Below, in pieces: positions 23,602 to 34,938 of a stretch of 64,000 nt of DNA (position 1 is its first letter; each line of letters starts with the position of its first letter). Made by a program: the position numbers and the translations under genes. The DNA is from Brachionus koreanus (taxonomy: Eukaryota > Rotifera > Eurotatoria > Ploima > Brachionidae): positions 1,162,031 to 1,226,030 of the forward strand of contig PJRA01000508.1 of NCBI GenBank assembly GCA_016987375.1, read 5' to 3'. The notes under the pieces were generated by a model that made no database searches, was not told the origin of the DNA, and saw nothing but the letters and a program-made list of their open reading frames with translations.

Positions 23602-24269
23602 AACTACTTGATCATTATTTTTTTTTACTTTCAACAATTATTAAAACTAAGACCGATTGAAACATAGAATTTATTGATTGAGAAGATTTTTAATGACATT
23701 TTAGCTTAATCCTAAATTATAAATTGAATCTAGGTTAAATAATCTTGGAATGTACAATAAAAAACATTTCAAATCAAAAATTTAAGACAATTTAAGAAAT
23801 TTAAGATTAAAATTTAAGAAATTTAATTTCAAAAATTTCAGAAATTTTAAATTATTAAATTATAAAATTTATATTGTAATAAAGTTAAATACATATAATT
23901 TTGGATATTTAAAAACAAAAAAGTTTTTAATTTAATAACTGGAAAAATAGAATTAAATTAAGAAATGTTTATCAAATACTTAGGATAAACATAACTTTTT
24001 AGACCTAAATATTTTTAATTGTATACCTTAAAAAAATGCTAAGACAAAATAATTTGCCACATGGTTTTGGTATGTTAAAAGCTGGAATAAAATATTATAA
24101 TGATAAATTAAAAATGGAGGAATTAATTATGTTAATTTGGATTGCTTGTACGAACAAAAAAGCATGAAATCTATTTGGAACAAAAGAGAAAACGAAATAA
24201 ACTAGCTAAAAGATTATTTCATATAGACTAAATAAATTCTGTTAAACAACAAAAATCGATTAATATTTT
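23602..24269. other. Intergenic, no gene seen
   Basis: AT-rich spacer between two plus-strand genes. It contains a loosely repeated ATTTAAG motif at about 23778-23830 and no open frame of note. Confidence 0.5.
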
Positions 24270-24271
24270 AG
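24270..24271 (+). other. Candidate 3' splice acceptor upstream of a start codon
   Basis: The sequence TTAATATTTTAG ends here, 37 bases before the first ATG of the next gene. It could be the acceptor of a 5' UTR intron or of spliced-leader trans-splicing. The in-frame codons between this site and the ATG are open but contain no ATG. Confidence 0.4.
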
Positions 24272-24308
24272 GTTGCACAATTTTTTTATAAATAAATATC
24301 TAGTTAAG

Positions 24309-26393
24309 ATGCAAGCTGAGGCTTACTTAAGTGATACTAGTTCAAGTGTATCTAAAGATTTAAAGACTGTTGATTTAATAAAAAAAAATAAGAATAGGAA
24401 AATGAAAAAAACCCAAAATAAAGGTGACGACGAAATGAGAAATTCTGATTTGGACAATGAAAAGTCACAAATGTCCTCATCGTCGTCAGATTCTTCTTCA
24501 TCCATTTCTTTTTCTTCTAGTTCTTCTGAGTCATCTAAGGCAAAGCGTAAAAATCGCAGCCGAAAAAAAGCAAAGGCTTCATCTAGCGACTCAAGTTCTG
24601 ATTCATCGTCCAGTCTGTCATTTTCTTCATCCGAATTATCACTTTCGGAATCTGAGACCGAATCAAATAAAGCTAGGGAACAAAATTTGGAAGAAGGCGA
24701 AATAGATGAGCCTGAGCCAATATCTACTCCAATCACTCTGGCACATGGTCTTGGACAATTGAAAAAATACAAAAGTGAGACATCAAGGCTTAAGAAAAAA
24801 ATCAAATCAATAGAAAGAGAAGTAAAGCATATAGCTAAAAGGCTAAAGCAACATCCATCATCTAAGAGATCAAAACAGAAAAAAAAATTAGAGAAAAAAC
24901 TAGCAGCTTACAAGAATAAAGTAAGCGGCTTGATTTCTCGTCAAATGAATCTACTTAACAAGAATCCACATTTGAACGACCATCTCTCTCCTAAAAGAAA
25001 GCAAAAATCAAAGAAAAAAGCTTCAAAAAAGAGAGACGCTAAAAAATCACCTGCTCCATCTAATCAAGTCAAAATTCCTTATCCAGTTCTAAATGACAAA
25101 CGTGAAATGGCCTTGATCAAAGATATTTTAGAAGAAAAACAGCAAAATTTAAACGAAATGTTTAACAAAACATGTCAAACTTTAGACCAAAATCAATCAG
25201 TTTTGGGCTCAAAAGAAGAAGAAGAAAAGCGAATAAGACTTAACAATTTAAAGGAAAATATACGAATTCAGTTACAGAGGTTAAATAGGCAGTTGGAATA
25301 TGTTAAAATTAATTTGGAAATTCAAAATATGGAAAGAAAGATGACAACTGATCAAAATTTGGATCATAAAAATGACATAAGTCGTCGATTATCAGATCTT
25401 AGAAGAATAAATGAGAATATAATGTCACAAATGAAAGAAGCCAATCGCAAATATTTGCAAACAATTGAAAATAAAGAGAGTGATGCGAGAGAGGACAACA
25501 AGAAGGACAAAAAAATTGAGTCGTCATCAGTGACAGTTTCAGCAAACCCGGTTAGCTATAAACCATTAAATACAAATCAAACGATTTCCAAAGTTCAAAG
25601 CTTAAATTCAATGACTCCTCCTACTTCCTCTGCCTCTTCTTCTTCATCATCATCTTCAATAAGCATCAGACCACAACAAAGCTTTCCTAGGTCGCAAGTT
25701 AGAACTCCTCCATTGCCAAGTCATCAATCTTTTCAAAATCAAAAAAAGTATCCACGGTTTGCTAAAATAAATAACCGAAATGATGAATGTCTATCTGAAA
25801 GCTTTTCTGATTCTAATTCACAAATGAGCAGAGCTAATAATTTGCGTATGTCTACATCTCCACTAAATCAAAATAGCCATAATCCCATCGGTTATAAAAA
25901 CAATAAAAATTTCGCCAACAATAACGGAAATCAGATGCCCAATTTTGAAAACATGTTTCAAAACCCTCAATTCATTCAATCTATGATGAATGTTGCAAAC
26001 GATGAATCTGGAAATGGACTGCTGCCATGTCCGCAAAAATCTCGCTCAATGCAAAATGAGATTAATCAAAAAAATCCTATGTTCTGCATGTTTGAGCAAT
26101 ATTTTAAAAAATTCTCCTCCGGAATGGGTCTTGGTAATATGAGTCAAAGTCAAGTGTATTCTCTTTTTGAAACAATGCAGCAAAACGGAAACTTTTCTTT
26201 TGCTAATCAAATGTTGATGAACCCTCAAATGAATAGTCAACAGTTTAATTCGAACCGTCAACCAAATAACTCGAGATTCAATAATAATAGTAATTTTAAT
26301 AGTAATAAGCAAAATTGTGTCAATGATTTTAGATTTAATAAAAGAAATAATACGAATTTAGATAATTGTCAAAATAAAAGACAAAGATTTTAG
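24309..26393 (+). CDS. Ser-rich coiled-coil protein with N/Q/M-rich tail, 694 aa
   Basis: The first ATG of the frame is at 24309 (MQAEAYLSDTSSSVSKDL); a longer reading from a TTG at 24273 is less likely. From N to C: a Ser/Asp-rich region with basic clusters (KAKRKNRSRKKAKA) and phospho-acceptor-like SSSSDSSSS runs; an acidic LEEGEIDEPEP patch; a highly charged Lys-rich coiled coil over roughly residues 145-220; a KRKQKSKKKASKKR bipartite-like basic stretch that could be a nuclear localisation signal; a second coiled coil around 265-385; and a long Asn/Gln/Ser/Met-rich tail ending CQNKRQRF. This composition is common in nuclear RNA-processing or chromatin proteins, but I recognise no named domain. 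No intron is evident within the coding region. Confidence 0.8.
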   Translation: MQAEAYLSDTSSSVSKDLKTVDLIKKNKNRKMKKTQNKGDDEMRNSDLDNEKSQMSSSSSDSSSSISFSSSSSESSKAKRKNRSRKKAKASSSDSSSDSSSSLSFSSSELSLSESETESNKAREQNLEEGEIDEPEPISTPITLAHGLGQLKKYKSETSRLKKKIKSIEREVKHIAKRLKQHPSSKRSKQKKKLEKKLAAYKNKVSGLISRQMNLLNKNPHLNDHLSPKRKQKSKKKASKKRDAKKSPAPSNQVKIPYPVLNDKREMALIKDILEEKQQNLNEMFNKTCQTLDQNQSVLGSKEEEEKRIRLNNLKENIRIQLQRLNRQLEYVKINLEIQNMERKMTTDQNLDHKNDISRRLSDLRRINENIMSQMKEANRKYLQTIENKESDAREDNKKDKKIESSSVTVSANPVSYKPLNTNQTISKVQSLNSMTPPTSSASSSSSSSSISIRPQQSFPRSQVRTPPLPSHQSFQNQKKYPRFAKINNRNDECLSESFSDSNSQMSRANNLRMSTSPLNQNSHNPIGYKNNKNFANNNGNQMPNFENMFQNPQFIQSMMNVANDESGNGLLPCPQKSRSMQNEINQKNPMFCMFEQYFKKFSSGMGLGNMSQSQVYSLFETMQQNGNFSFANQMLMNPQMNSQQFNSNRQPNNSRFNNNSNFNSNKQNCVNDFRFNKRNNTNLDNCQNKRQRF

Positions 26394-28682
26394 TTGGTTT
26401 TTATGAAGTTGTTTTTGTATTTATTTTAATTTTTTGTTTTTCTATTTCTAAATTTTGATTAATAATCAAAAATAACTATTTAATGTGTAAAAATGGATAG
26501 CTATTGCATCCATATTCGTTAGATAAATTTTTAATTTTAAGATTGTAAAATGTTTAATTGAAATGAAGGCTTTTTAATGATATAACCGAATTTTAGAATT
26601 CAAGACTTGTGTTTTTGTTTAATATTTAAGTCGTGAATATTCAATCTTTGAAATTTTTATAGATTTCAAAGTTCGTGATTTTTCTTTATTTGTGTGTTCC
26701 AATTAAAAATTAGTTGAATCCAATTTTTTTTAACTAGTATAAAACTACTTTTCAAAAATTAAAAAATTTTTCTTGCCTTTAATTAAATGTTGTATCCATT
26801 TTAAGCGACAGCTTCTCTAAGAATTTTATATTTTTGAATTTTAAATTTTTGTATAAAGTATTTAATAAGCTAAAATAAAATTTCTTACAAAAATTATCTA
26901 ATGTTTTTTAGTATGTAGTCTCAATTTTTCTTACAAATCCAATGTACGTAAAAAGATTTTTAAAGTATCTAAGTAATTCAACGTTAAGTTTTTGTATAAC
27001 CAGACTTAATAAAAATAATAATTCTAAAAAAATTTTAAGTGTAAAAAAATTTTGTAATATTTTTAAATTGAATTTTAACAAAACGAAAAACTGCATATCT
27101 TATAAAAAAATTGAAATTTTTTTTTTCTAAAAAGTAATTTGATTAATAATAAAAATGATGTGAACATTGATTGAATATTTTCTAATTTTGATTGTCTGAT
27201 TTAAAAACAAAAGTAAGTTTTAAATTTTAAAATAAGTTTATTAGCTGTAAGTCTTGAAAAAAGTAAAAAAATTTAAGAATATTTTTTACATTGCATTGTC
27301 TTCAAAAAGAGTTAAGCTCTTTTAGAATTAATTTAACTTAATCAATAGAGTTCATATTAGATGTTTTTAGTTTTTAGGAACGGCCCAGTTATCTTACATA
27401 ATTAATTTGCTGATCAAATATGAAGTAAAATTAAATTGAAGATATGAAAATTAAAAAGATTAGAAAAAATTTAAAATTTATATTTTATTTTTGGCATAAA
27501 TATCGATAACAAAATATCCAATCTGTTTATCATACAAATTGAAAAAATGAAGATTTTCAAAGTTTTTATTAGAATTTTATTTAATATCAGATGTGCCTAA
27601 TAAATGAAAAATGCTTTTGCTCTCCATATTAAAAAATGAATGAAAATCACTCTTAAGTTTGTTTAGACTAATGACAGTACTATATTTTGAAAATGAATAT
27701 TCAAATACGTTTAGGTAATAAAAATTGAAAACAAATTGATTATAAGTCTTTTTAAAAAGAAGATTTTTATCTGCTTTATCTAAAACTTATTTACATCTTT
27801 TTGATTATATTTAAGGAATTAATAAGATATTTTAACTTTTTTAAAAATTTAAAATCAAGATCTACAATATTTTTATATTGAGAGAAAAAGAATGGCAAAA
27901 ATAAAACAATGAAATTATAAAAAAAATGCTAAATAATAATAATTTGTTTAAAATAGTTTTAATTTACTAAAATTTAAAATTTTTATTTCAAATTATATTA
28001 ATGATAGAAATATTAGTAGCCTACAAGTATTAATTAAATCCAAGATAATTAAGTTAGTTTTTGTTCACAAACAATAACCATTTGCATTGAATATTAAAAA
28101 AATTTTTAATATTTCCAAAATTTAATAAAAAATTAAAACTTTGATTTCACTATATAAAAAAATTAAAATAAATTTTTTATTCCTATAGTAAAAAAATACT
28201 ATAAAAATATTTAAAATTTATATTATAAATTTGATTTGGAAATTAGTAAATTTAAATTCTTTGGATTTTTCCTTTTTTGAAAAAACAAAAATTCATTATT
28301 AAAAGTTATAAAAAATCGATCAATCAACATTTTAGAAAGGGGTCATACAAAGCAAATAAAGCTAAATTTTGGAAATTGTTTTGCAAATGTTTATTTTTCC
28401 AAAAAAAATAGTAAACCATTAATTATATAATCGGATTCCTAGATATAGGAAAATTGAAAATAAAAAATATAAGGATGTCTGAAAATTTTCAGTCTTAAAT
28501 AAAAATAAATGTTATTTAAGTTATGACCTAAATTAGCATGATAAGCTTTGAGATAAAGGAATGATTATGCATTAAAAAAATTAATTCAATTTTTCAAATA
28601 TTAATTTAAAATAGTTCTCATTAAAATCATTCAATCAAGCTAAAATACCTTTAACAAAAATTTCCTTCTAAATTTAGATAAA
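26394..28682. other. Intergenic, no gene seen
   Basis: About 2.3 kb of very AT-rich sequence between the Ser-rich gene and CCDC137. Short open frames at 26.9-27.1 kb on both strands are Lys/Phe/Asn-rich and look like chance. Confidence 0.55.
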
Positions 28683-29708
28683 ATGGTAAAAAAAAGACTT
28701 AAAAGTAATCGACATAAAAAATTAAAAGCAGTTGATCCATATTATTCCGGTGAAAGAAAAATACTCTTGGATAAGTAAGCATTTTTTTAAAAATTGTTTA
28801 AAATTTAGCTTCTACAAAAAAAAAGCAGATAAATTTCTTAAATTTATCTTTAGAAATCTAAATTTGCTTAATCTTTAGTGATTAACATTAAATTCTCTGT
28901 TTTAAGAGGCTTAATCAGAGCTAATGAAGCACCAAAAGATGAAGATGAGAACTATGTTCCAAGGAAACTTCGAGAATATATGGAATTAAATGAAAAGCTA
29001 AAACAAAAGAAAAAAGATCTTACAAATAATGCAATCAAAGATAAAAAACAAAAAATAAAGGGAAAGAAAAAACTTGAGAGAAAAGCTCTTGAAGATTTAG
29101 TAAAAAATAGACCTGACGAAAAGGGAGCTGAAATACCTTTGAGGCAGATGGATAAATTGAATAGACTTGAGCATGAATCTGATGCCGCTTATTTGGACAG
29201 AATTGAACGAAAGGTGCAATCAGTGATTCAACGATCTCAATATGAAACACAGTTTGATGTAAAATTGGAGACAAAAGGTGATAAAGTTGAAATAAAAAAG
29301 GAAAAAAAAATGAGTGAAAAGAAACGAAAGTATGTTAATAATCTATTAAATTCATTAATTTTTACAAACGGATTTTAGGCGACTAGAAAAATTGAGAGAA
29401 AAATTGAAAAATAAAAAACTCATAAAAAAAATGGAGAACAAAAACAAAGATCCATTTAAAAAAGGTATTTTAGTTTTATATTACTTTGTTTTTCAATTTT
29501 TTTATTAATAGACGATGTAAAATTTGGTGAAGTTGTAGATCAACCTCCAGATTTGACAGCTTTTCCTAAATTGAAAAAAAGACAGATTAGTGGTCAACAA
29601 TTAACCATACCTGAGCATGTAAAGACAAAAAATGGTATCACCGAAAAAGATAGAAATGAAGTTATTCAAAAATATAGACTTCTAAAGCAAAAAGGAAAAT
29701 TAAATTGA
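28683..29708 (+). CDS. CCDC137: CCDC137 homologue, 4 exons, 265 aa
   Basis: Small basic nuclear/nucleolar coiled-coil protein; the human counterpart is chromosome-associated and about 289 aa. Exons are 28683-28774, 28907-29329, 29379-29464 and 29512-29708, phases 2, 2 and 1, with GTAAG, GTATG and GTATT donors. Exon 1 encodes a basic N-terminus (MVKKRLKSNRHKKLK). Recognisable family blocks are VPRKLREYMELNEKLK, then LEHESDAAYLDRIERKVQSV, and, most diagnostic, DDVKFGEVVDQPPDLTAFPK in the last exon, followed by EVIQKYRLLKQKGK near the C-terminus. Reading exon 2 from an AG at 28877 instead would hit a stop, which fixes the acceptor at 28906. AATAAA lies at 29731, 23 bases after the stop. Confidence 0.88.
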
Positions 29709-31288
29709 TCCCATTTGATTTGTTTAATTAAATAAAATAATAAAAACAAATCTTATCATTCAACTCACTCTTACATTTAATTTTTAACTATTTATCATCA
29801 AAGAATCTGTAGCCTTTTTGCTTTTTCTCTTGTACGTAATCAAGTACAAAAAATTGAATAACCGTCTTAAGAATTATATGTGATTCGAGAAAAATTTAAT
29901 AGGTTAATAATTACTGTAGTAGCAAATTAATTTTTTTATTAGTAGCAAAAAAAGTAGTAAATATTACAGCAAAAATTTTTTTTGTAGAAAAAAAAATAAT
30001 AAAAAGAGTGTAAAAAATAAAAAAGAATAATCAATAAATTAATATATTTTATTTGTTTGATTCTGATTGAATTGTTTGAGTTTCAAGTCTAATCAGTAGT
30101 AATTATCAATTTGGTTTGATGAATTTGGCATTGTAAAAAGTTCTTGATTTATTGGACGCATTGAATTTCTTTCGAGTGCTGCTGTTAATGCTCGATAAAA
30201 GCGGTCAAGTGCCCGCCACTAAATGATAGTAAACCCATATTGTAACCGATACCAATTACAAATTTGCAAACAAAATTTTTCTTCCAACATGTACATGAAA
30301 ATTTACTCAATTGCCAACACAGTTTGTTTATTTCAATTATTTTATCAGAGTCATTCCATTCTAAAAACTCTTCAAACGTATCTCATCTAATACTTGTCTT
30401 TTTACAACTAAATTTTCTACAAGCGAAAATATTAGTCATGATTAATATAATTCTGTTCAAGATATTTGACTTAAAAATAATTTTCTTAGGAACCTATAAA
30501 TCCGCATTGAATAAAATACAATTTATTGACCACACCTCAAAATATGTTTTTTCACAAATGTGAAAAATTTTCAAAAATTTAAATATTGTCTTCATATTAT
30601 GCATTTCTATATATTTTTATTTTTTAAAAATTCTTTATTTTTTTTTTACTAATTTTTTGTATTCATGAGTAACAGCTTAATTGACTTCAAATTTTAATTA
30701 ATAAATCATGAGTTTAATAGTTGAAAGGGCTTTTAAATTTATTTAAATAAGCTATGACAGAATATGGCAATAATTCGAAACTAATTTAGGAAAAAATCTA
30801 ATTCTCATTCATTTAATTTTTTTGACTTTTTTACAAAAATTTTTTGGTATGTTCAAAAAATTACTTAATAAATAAAAACTAGTAAATATTTAAAAAAATA
30901 TATTTATTAGGTAGTTTATTTTTTAAAATTTTCAAAAATTAAGCAATTACTCTAAATGAACTCTGATTAATAAAATATTTCGATGAGAAGAAAAATTAAA
31001 TCTCACCACATTAGACAATAATGACTGTGAAGTTCAATTTCACCTACATTTAATAAAACACCAAACAGTAATATAATCTCGTTCGATTTTTTTATTTATT
31101 ACTCACTTTTGTTTTTTCTCTTGCGTCAAAGTTTTTACCTAAAGATTTTATTTTTGTCTTTTCAACTCAAATATAAATTAAGAAAATACTTTGTATGATT
31201 TTATTTCCTAAAATATTTCAACCAAAAATAAAATAGCTCTTAAGTTGTGGAATATTTTTTCTTTTAAAATTTTAGATTTAATGAATTA
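29709..31288. other. Intergenic with one transposase relic, no intact gene
   Basis: Between CCDC137 and the hydrolase gene. The only recognisable content is the SWIM-like relic at 30093-30382. A 99-codon plus-strand frame at 30264-30563 overlaps that relic and is taken to be its antisense shadow. A TTTTAG acceptor-like site at about 31270-31275 precedes the hydrolase start and may be a trans-splice or UTR-intron acceptor. Confidence 0.5.
30093..30382 (-). pseudogene. MULE-type SWIM zinc-finger fragment, probable relic
   Basis: The minus-strand frame reads TFEEFLEWNDSDKIIEINKL, then SKFSCTCWKKNFVCKFVIGIGY. The CTC-x(6)-CKF-x-IGI arrangement matches the SWIM zinc finger CxCx(n)CxH found downstream of Mutator-like transposases, with the last His changed to Phe. 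The frame stops at 30185-30187, but another minus frame continues RALTAALERNSMRPINQELF to a TGA at 30093-30095, followed by a minus-strand AATAAA near 30050. The missing His, the frame change and the lack of an upstream transposase core suggest a decayed fragment. An alternative is that 30093-30218 is the last exon of an unrecognised gene, since ATCATTTAG immediately precedes it. Confidence 0.4.
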
Positions 31289-32251
31289 ATGCCAAATTTT
31301 CACATAGTAGATCCTTTGGTTTGGAAGTTGCTAATATCTCCTCATGACAGAACATTAAAGGAAAAGGAATTCATTCTCCAAGTAAATGATTCTCCACTGT
31401 TTGTTAGACTGTATGACACGATTTTACACGACAAAAAAGTCTTCGGTCATAAATGGAAAAAAAAGCACATGACAAAATATTTTCTGATCAAGAACCCCAA
31501 AAATAGAAACAAAACAAAAAATAGAAATTTAATAATTATTTTTCCAGGACGAAATTTTAACTTTTTTCAAAAAAGTAACACAAAATATTTCGAAAGATTT
31601 TATCAAACAAATAAACTAGACGATCATGATATGGCCCTAATTTTGTATCCCAGGAAAGTATACGACATTGATTTTCTGGCCAAATCATGCTCGATGGCTC
31701 TGACTCAAATAATGAAACATGGATATAAACTAGAGAATACCTCATTTATGGGCTGGTGTCTTGGCGGATACATAGCATCAGAATCAATCAGAATTTATAT
31801 GCAAGATAATGATATATCAGCTGACGAAAGATTCAAGTGCTACATTAATAACAAATCTTTTGCAAGATTGGACCAGTTTTTGTACTTCATTCTTCCAAAA
31901 TATATTAAGCCTGTTCTTAAAATTTGGTTTATTAAAAGAAAAATAAAAGTTTGGGATCATGATGCTGCCGAATCATTGAAAAAAATTGAGCCAAATTTTG
32001 AATCATGCTATGTGGTATTCAGTCAAAGCGATAAAATTGTAAAAGGCTTTTCCCACATGTACAAACATTTGGATGATATTGCGAACAGAATTAATCTCCG
32101 AGAAGACACAGAATTCTCTAATCATCATCCAAATTGGAATCTTTTGGCTGACTTATTTGTGGAGGCGTATAAACAAGAGGAATTAATAGACGAAGAAGAT
32201 GATAGTTTTTTTATAAATCAAAAGATTTTTCAGTCGCAAAGCTATTCTTGA
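31289..32251 (+). CDS. Alpha/beta hydrolase with Cys nucleophile, 320 aa
   Basis: Single-exon frame starting ATGCCAAATTTTCAC; the same frame is open a few codons upstream to an AG at about 31275, so a short 5' exon cannot be excluded. The fold is indicated by a strand plus oxyanion-type loop (RNLIIIFPGRNFN), the nucleophile elbow FMGWCLGGYIA with Cys157 in the nucleophile place, an acid loop FSQSDKIV (Asp248) and a His loop FSNHHPNW (His279 or His280), in the right order for an alpha/beta hydrolase. GxCxGG elbows are known from dienelactone-hydrolase-like enzymes; most lipases and esterases use Ser. The C-terminus is acidic (EEDDSFF). No signal peptide or membrane segment is seen. The substrate is unknown. 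AATAAA occurs at 32388. An origin by horizontal transfer is possible but not shown by the sequence alone. Confidence 0.8.
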   Translation: MPNFHIVDPLVWKLLISPHDRTLKEKEFILQVNDSPLFVRLYDTILHDKKVFGHKWKKKHMTKYFLIKNPKNRNKTKNRNLIIIFPGRNFNFFQKSNTKYFERFYQTNKLDDHDMALILYPRKVYDIDFLAKSCSMALTQIMKHGYKLENTSFMGWCLGGYIASESIRIYMQDNDISADERFKCYINNKSFARLDQFLYFILPKYIKPVLKIWFIKRKIKVWDHDAAESLKKIEPNFESCYVVFSQSDKIVKGFSHMYKHLDDIANRINLREDTEFSNHHPNWNLLADLFVEAYKQEELIDEEDDSFFINQKIFQSQSYS

Positions 32252-32866
32252 AATTTTGTAAAAAAGAAATCTGTAAAAATGTTATTTTAAAAATATTGAA
32301 AATCTCTATTAAAACTATAGGATTCATTTATTTGTTTCAAAAATGATAACTGAAAATGCATAATTATTTTTGTTAATTTTTAATTGAAATAAAAATTCTA
32401 AAATGATTCAAACTTTAGATATTATTAAAATATGAATAATTGTTTTATAAAAAAAGATTTAAAGTAAATTTAAAAATAGGGAGTAACTCTCTGCTAAATT
32501 TGACATTTTGTTAAATATTTTATAAACATTAAAAGCTTGAAATTATCAATCCCATATTTTGGTAAACTAGACAAATGACTAGTTTTATCAATTATAAAAA
32601 AAAATTCATAATTTAATCTAAATAAAAAAGAAAAATCTGAAATTCTACAATGTCTGGTCCAAATTTGAAGGTATTTTTAAACTTATTGAGCACTTTTGGT
32701 GAATTGATACGTTTTTATTGAAAACAAAATACAAATTCATCTATCTAAGAAAATAAATATTAATTCAATAAAGTTTTGTTATTTTATAATTTATTAAAAT
32801 AATATTCTAATTCAAAGAATTATTTGAATATTTAAAAAAAAAGATCAATTTTTACACAAAATTCAA

Positions 32867-34938
32867 ATGAATCAATTAGTAACTTTGGTAAAAAGAAATT
32901 TGAAAAAAACAATTAATTTAAAGCAGCTTTATTCGAATAGAATTTTAATTAAGGTAAAAAATTTTTTTTAGTTGAAGAAATATTTCATTTATTTTACAAA
33001 ACATGCTAGAATTTGTGTTATGCAATAAAAAAAGTTATTTAATCTAGTTTATTTTTTTTTTATTAAAGCAAAATGTTCAGTTGCTGAATTCGCTTCAAAT
33101 ATCTAGCCACCATTGTTCGGCACAAAAGCTCAATTATTTTCCAGAAAAAGCTTTCATAAATGGCAAGTGGACTGATTCTGTCAGTGCTAATAAATTTGAA
33201 GTAAATTAAATAAAAAATTATACAAGGACTTTATTTTTAATTTAAGATATATGATCCCGCAAAAAATTTATTGCTAGGATCTGTACCCGATTGTAACTCA
33301 AGCGATCTAAACCAGGCTGTACAGTCTGCAAACGAAGCATTCAAGATTTGGAGTAACTTTACTGCTGAGGTTATTTAATCATTTAAAAATTGAAATTAAG
33401 TTAAAATTTGTTTTTAACTAGCAAAGAGGTAAAGTTTTGAGAAAACTTTATGACCTACATGTAGAGTATAAGCAACAACTTGCGGAAATTATTACTCATG
33501 AGAATGTAAAATAGTTACTAAATTCTTTTTTAAATTAATTGATTTAAAAAAGGGTAAACCACTTAGAGAATCTTTGGTTGAAATAGACTCCTCGGCCAAA
33601 GCATATGAATGGTTTAGCGAAGAAGCCAAACGAGCTTATGGTGATGTAATTCCTTCTCCAGCACCAAATAAAAGATTTATTGTACTAAAACAGCCAGTGG
33701 GAATATGTGGATTTATCACTCCAGTATTAAACATAATTAGGATTGAAATTCAGTTTTGATAATTTAAATTTTAGTGGAATTTTCCTGCTTACATGATTGC
33801 AAGAAAAACTGCTGCAGCACTTGCAGCTGGATGCACTGTTGTCATTAAACCAGCCGAGGACACTCCCTATTCAGCTTTAGCTTTGTGCCAAGTACAATAC
33901 TGAAAACATTTTAAATAAAAATATTTTTTTATTTATTTTATTTAGTTAGCTGAAATGGCTGAATTACCACCTGGTTGTATTAATGTTGTAACAGCTTCAA
34001 GAAAAAATAGTGCTGAAGTTGGAAAAGCAATTTGTCATAATCCGCTGATAAAAAAAGTTTCATTTACTGGATCAACAGCAGTGGGTAAAATACTTTTGGA
34101 AAATTGTGCTCATCAAGTCAAAAAAGTTCAGATGGAACTAGGTGGTAATGCCCCGTTTATCGTTTTTAATAGTGCAGATATTAGAAAAGCTATTGCTGGT
34201 TTAATGGCCTCAAAATTTAGAAACTCTGGACAAGTAAAATTAGACTAAATAAAAAATTGTTTTTAAAAAATTTAAATGATTAGACATGTGTTTGTGCCAA
34301 TCGAATATTTGTTCAAGAGGGAGTTTATGATGATTTTATCGTAGCTTTAGCTGAAGAGATGAACAATCAACTTAAAATTGGTCATGGATTTGAGTCAGGT
34401 GTTACCCAAGGTCCTTTAATTAACAAAAATGCAATAAACAAAGTAGAAAAATTGGTTAGTGATTCAGTAGCCAAAGGTGGACAGATTGTTTTAGGCGGAA
34501 ACAAATGCGATATTTTGGGTGGTAATTTTTATGAGCCAACTTTGATCAGAGACGTAACAACTGACATGGAAATTTCCAAAGAAGAAATATTTGGTCCAGT
34601 CGCAGCTATAATGAAGTATTTAAGCTAAAACATCATATTTTATTTTATTCAGTTTGTTAATTTTTTTTAAAATTAGATTCAAAGATGAAGAAGATGCAAT
34701 TAGATTAGCGAATGATGTGTCTGTTGGTTTGGCTGGTTATTTTTATAGCAGTGATTTGAGTCAGATTTGGAGAGTGGCCGAAAAACTTGAAGTTGGAATG
34801 GTTGGAGTAAATGAGGGCATAATTTCAACTATTGAGGCACCATTTGGAGGAATTAAAGAATCTGGTTTCGGTAGTGAAGGTTCCAAATATGGCATTAACG
34901 AATATTTGAATAATAAATTCGTTTGCATGGGAATCTAA
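32867..34938 (+). CDS. ALDH5A1: Succinate-semialdehyde dehydrogenase, mitochondrial (ALDH5A1)
   Basis: Oxidises succinate semialdehyde to succinate with NAD+, the last step of the GABA shunt, in the mitochondrial matrix. Nine exons: 32867-32953, 33069-33200, 33247-33369, 33422-33505, 33553-33723, 33775-33891, 33946-34233, 34284-34615 and 34677-34938; all junctions are in frame, giving 531 aa (human 535). Exon 1 is a basic, acid-free presequence ([14 protein letters not shown]). Family blocks include [54 protein letters not shown], the general-base Glu302 in MELGGNAPF, and the catalytic Cys336 in SGQTCVCANR with Cys338 beside it. The C-terminus has [21 protein letters not shown] and [19 protein letters not shown]. 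Introns are mostly 43-62 bp; intron 1 is 115 bp. UQCC1 begins 146 bp downstream on the same strand. AATAAA is at 34958. Confidence 0.96.

Noticed and set aside
24273..24308. Upstream extension of the Ser-rich gene from a TTG codon
   Set aside because: The extension lacks an ATG and follows an acceptor-like AG, so it is better read as 5' UTR.
30264..30563. 99-codon plus-strand frame
   Set aside because: It overlaps the minus-strand SWIM-like relic and is rich in Phe/Ile/Leu/Asn, as expected for an antisense shadow in AT-rich DNA.
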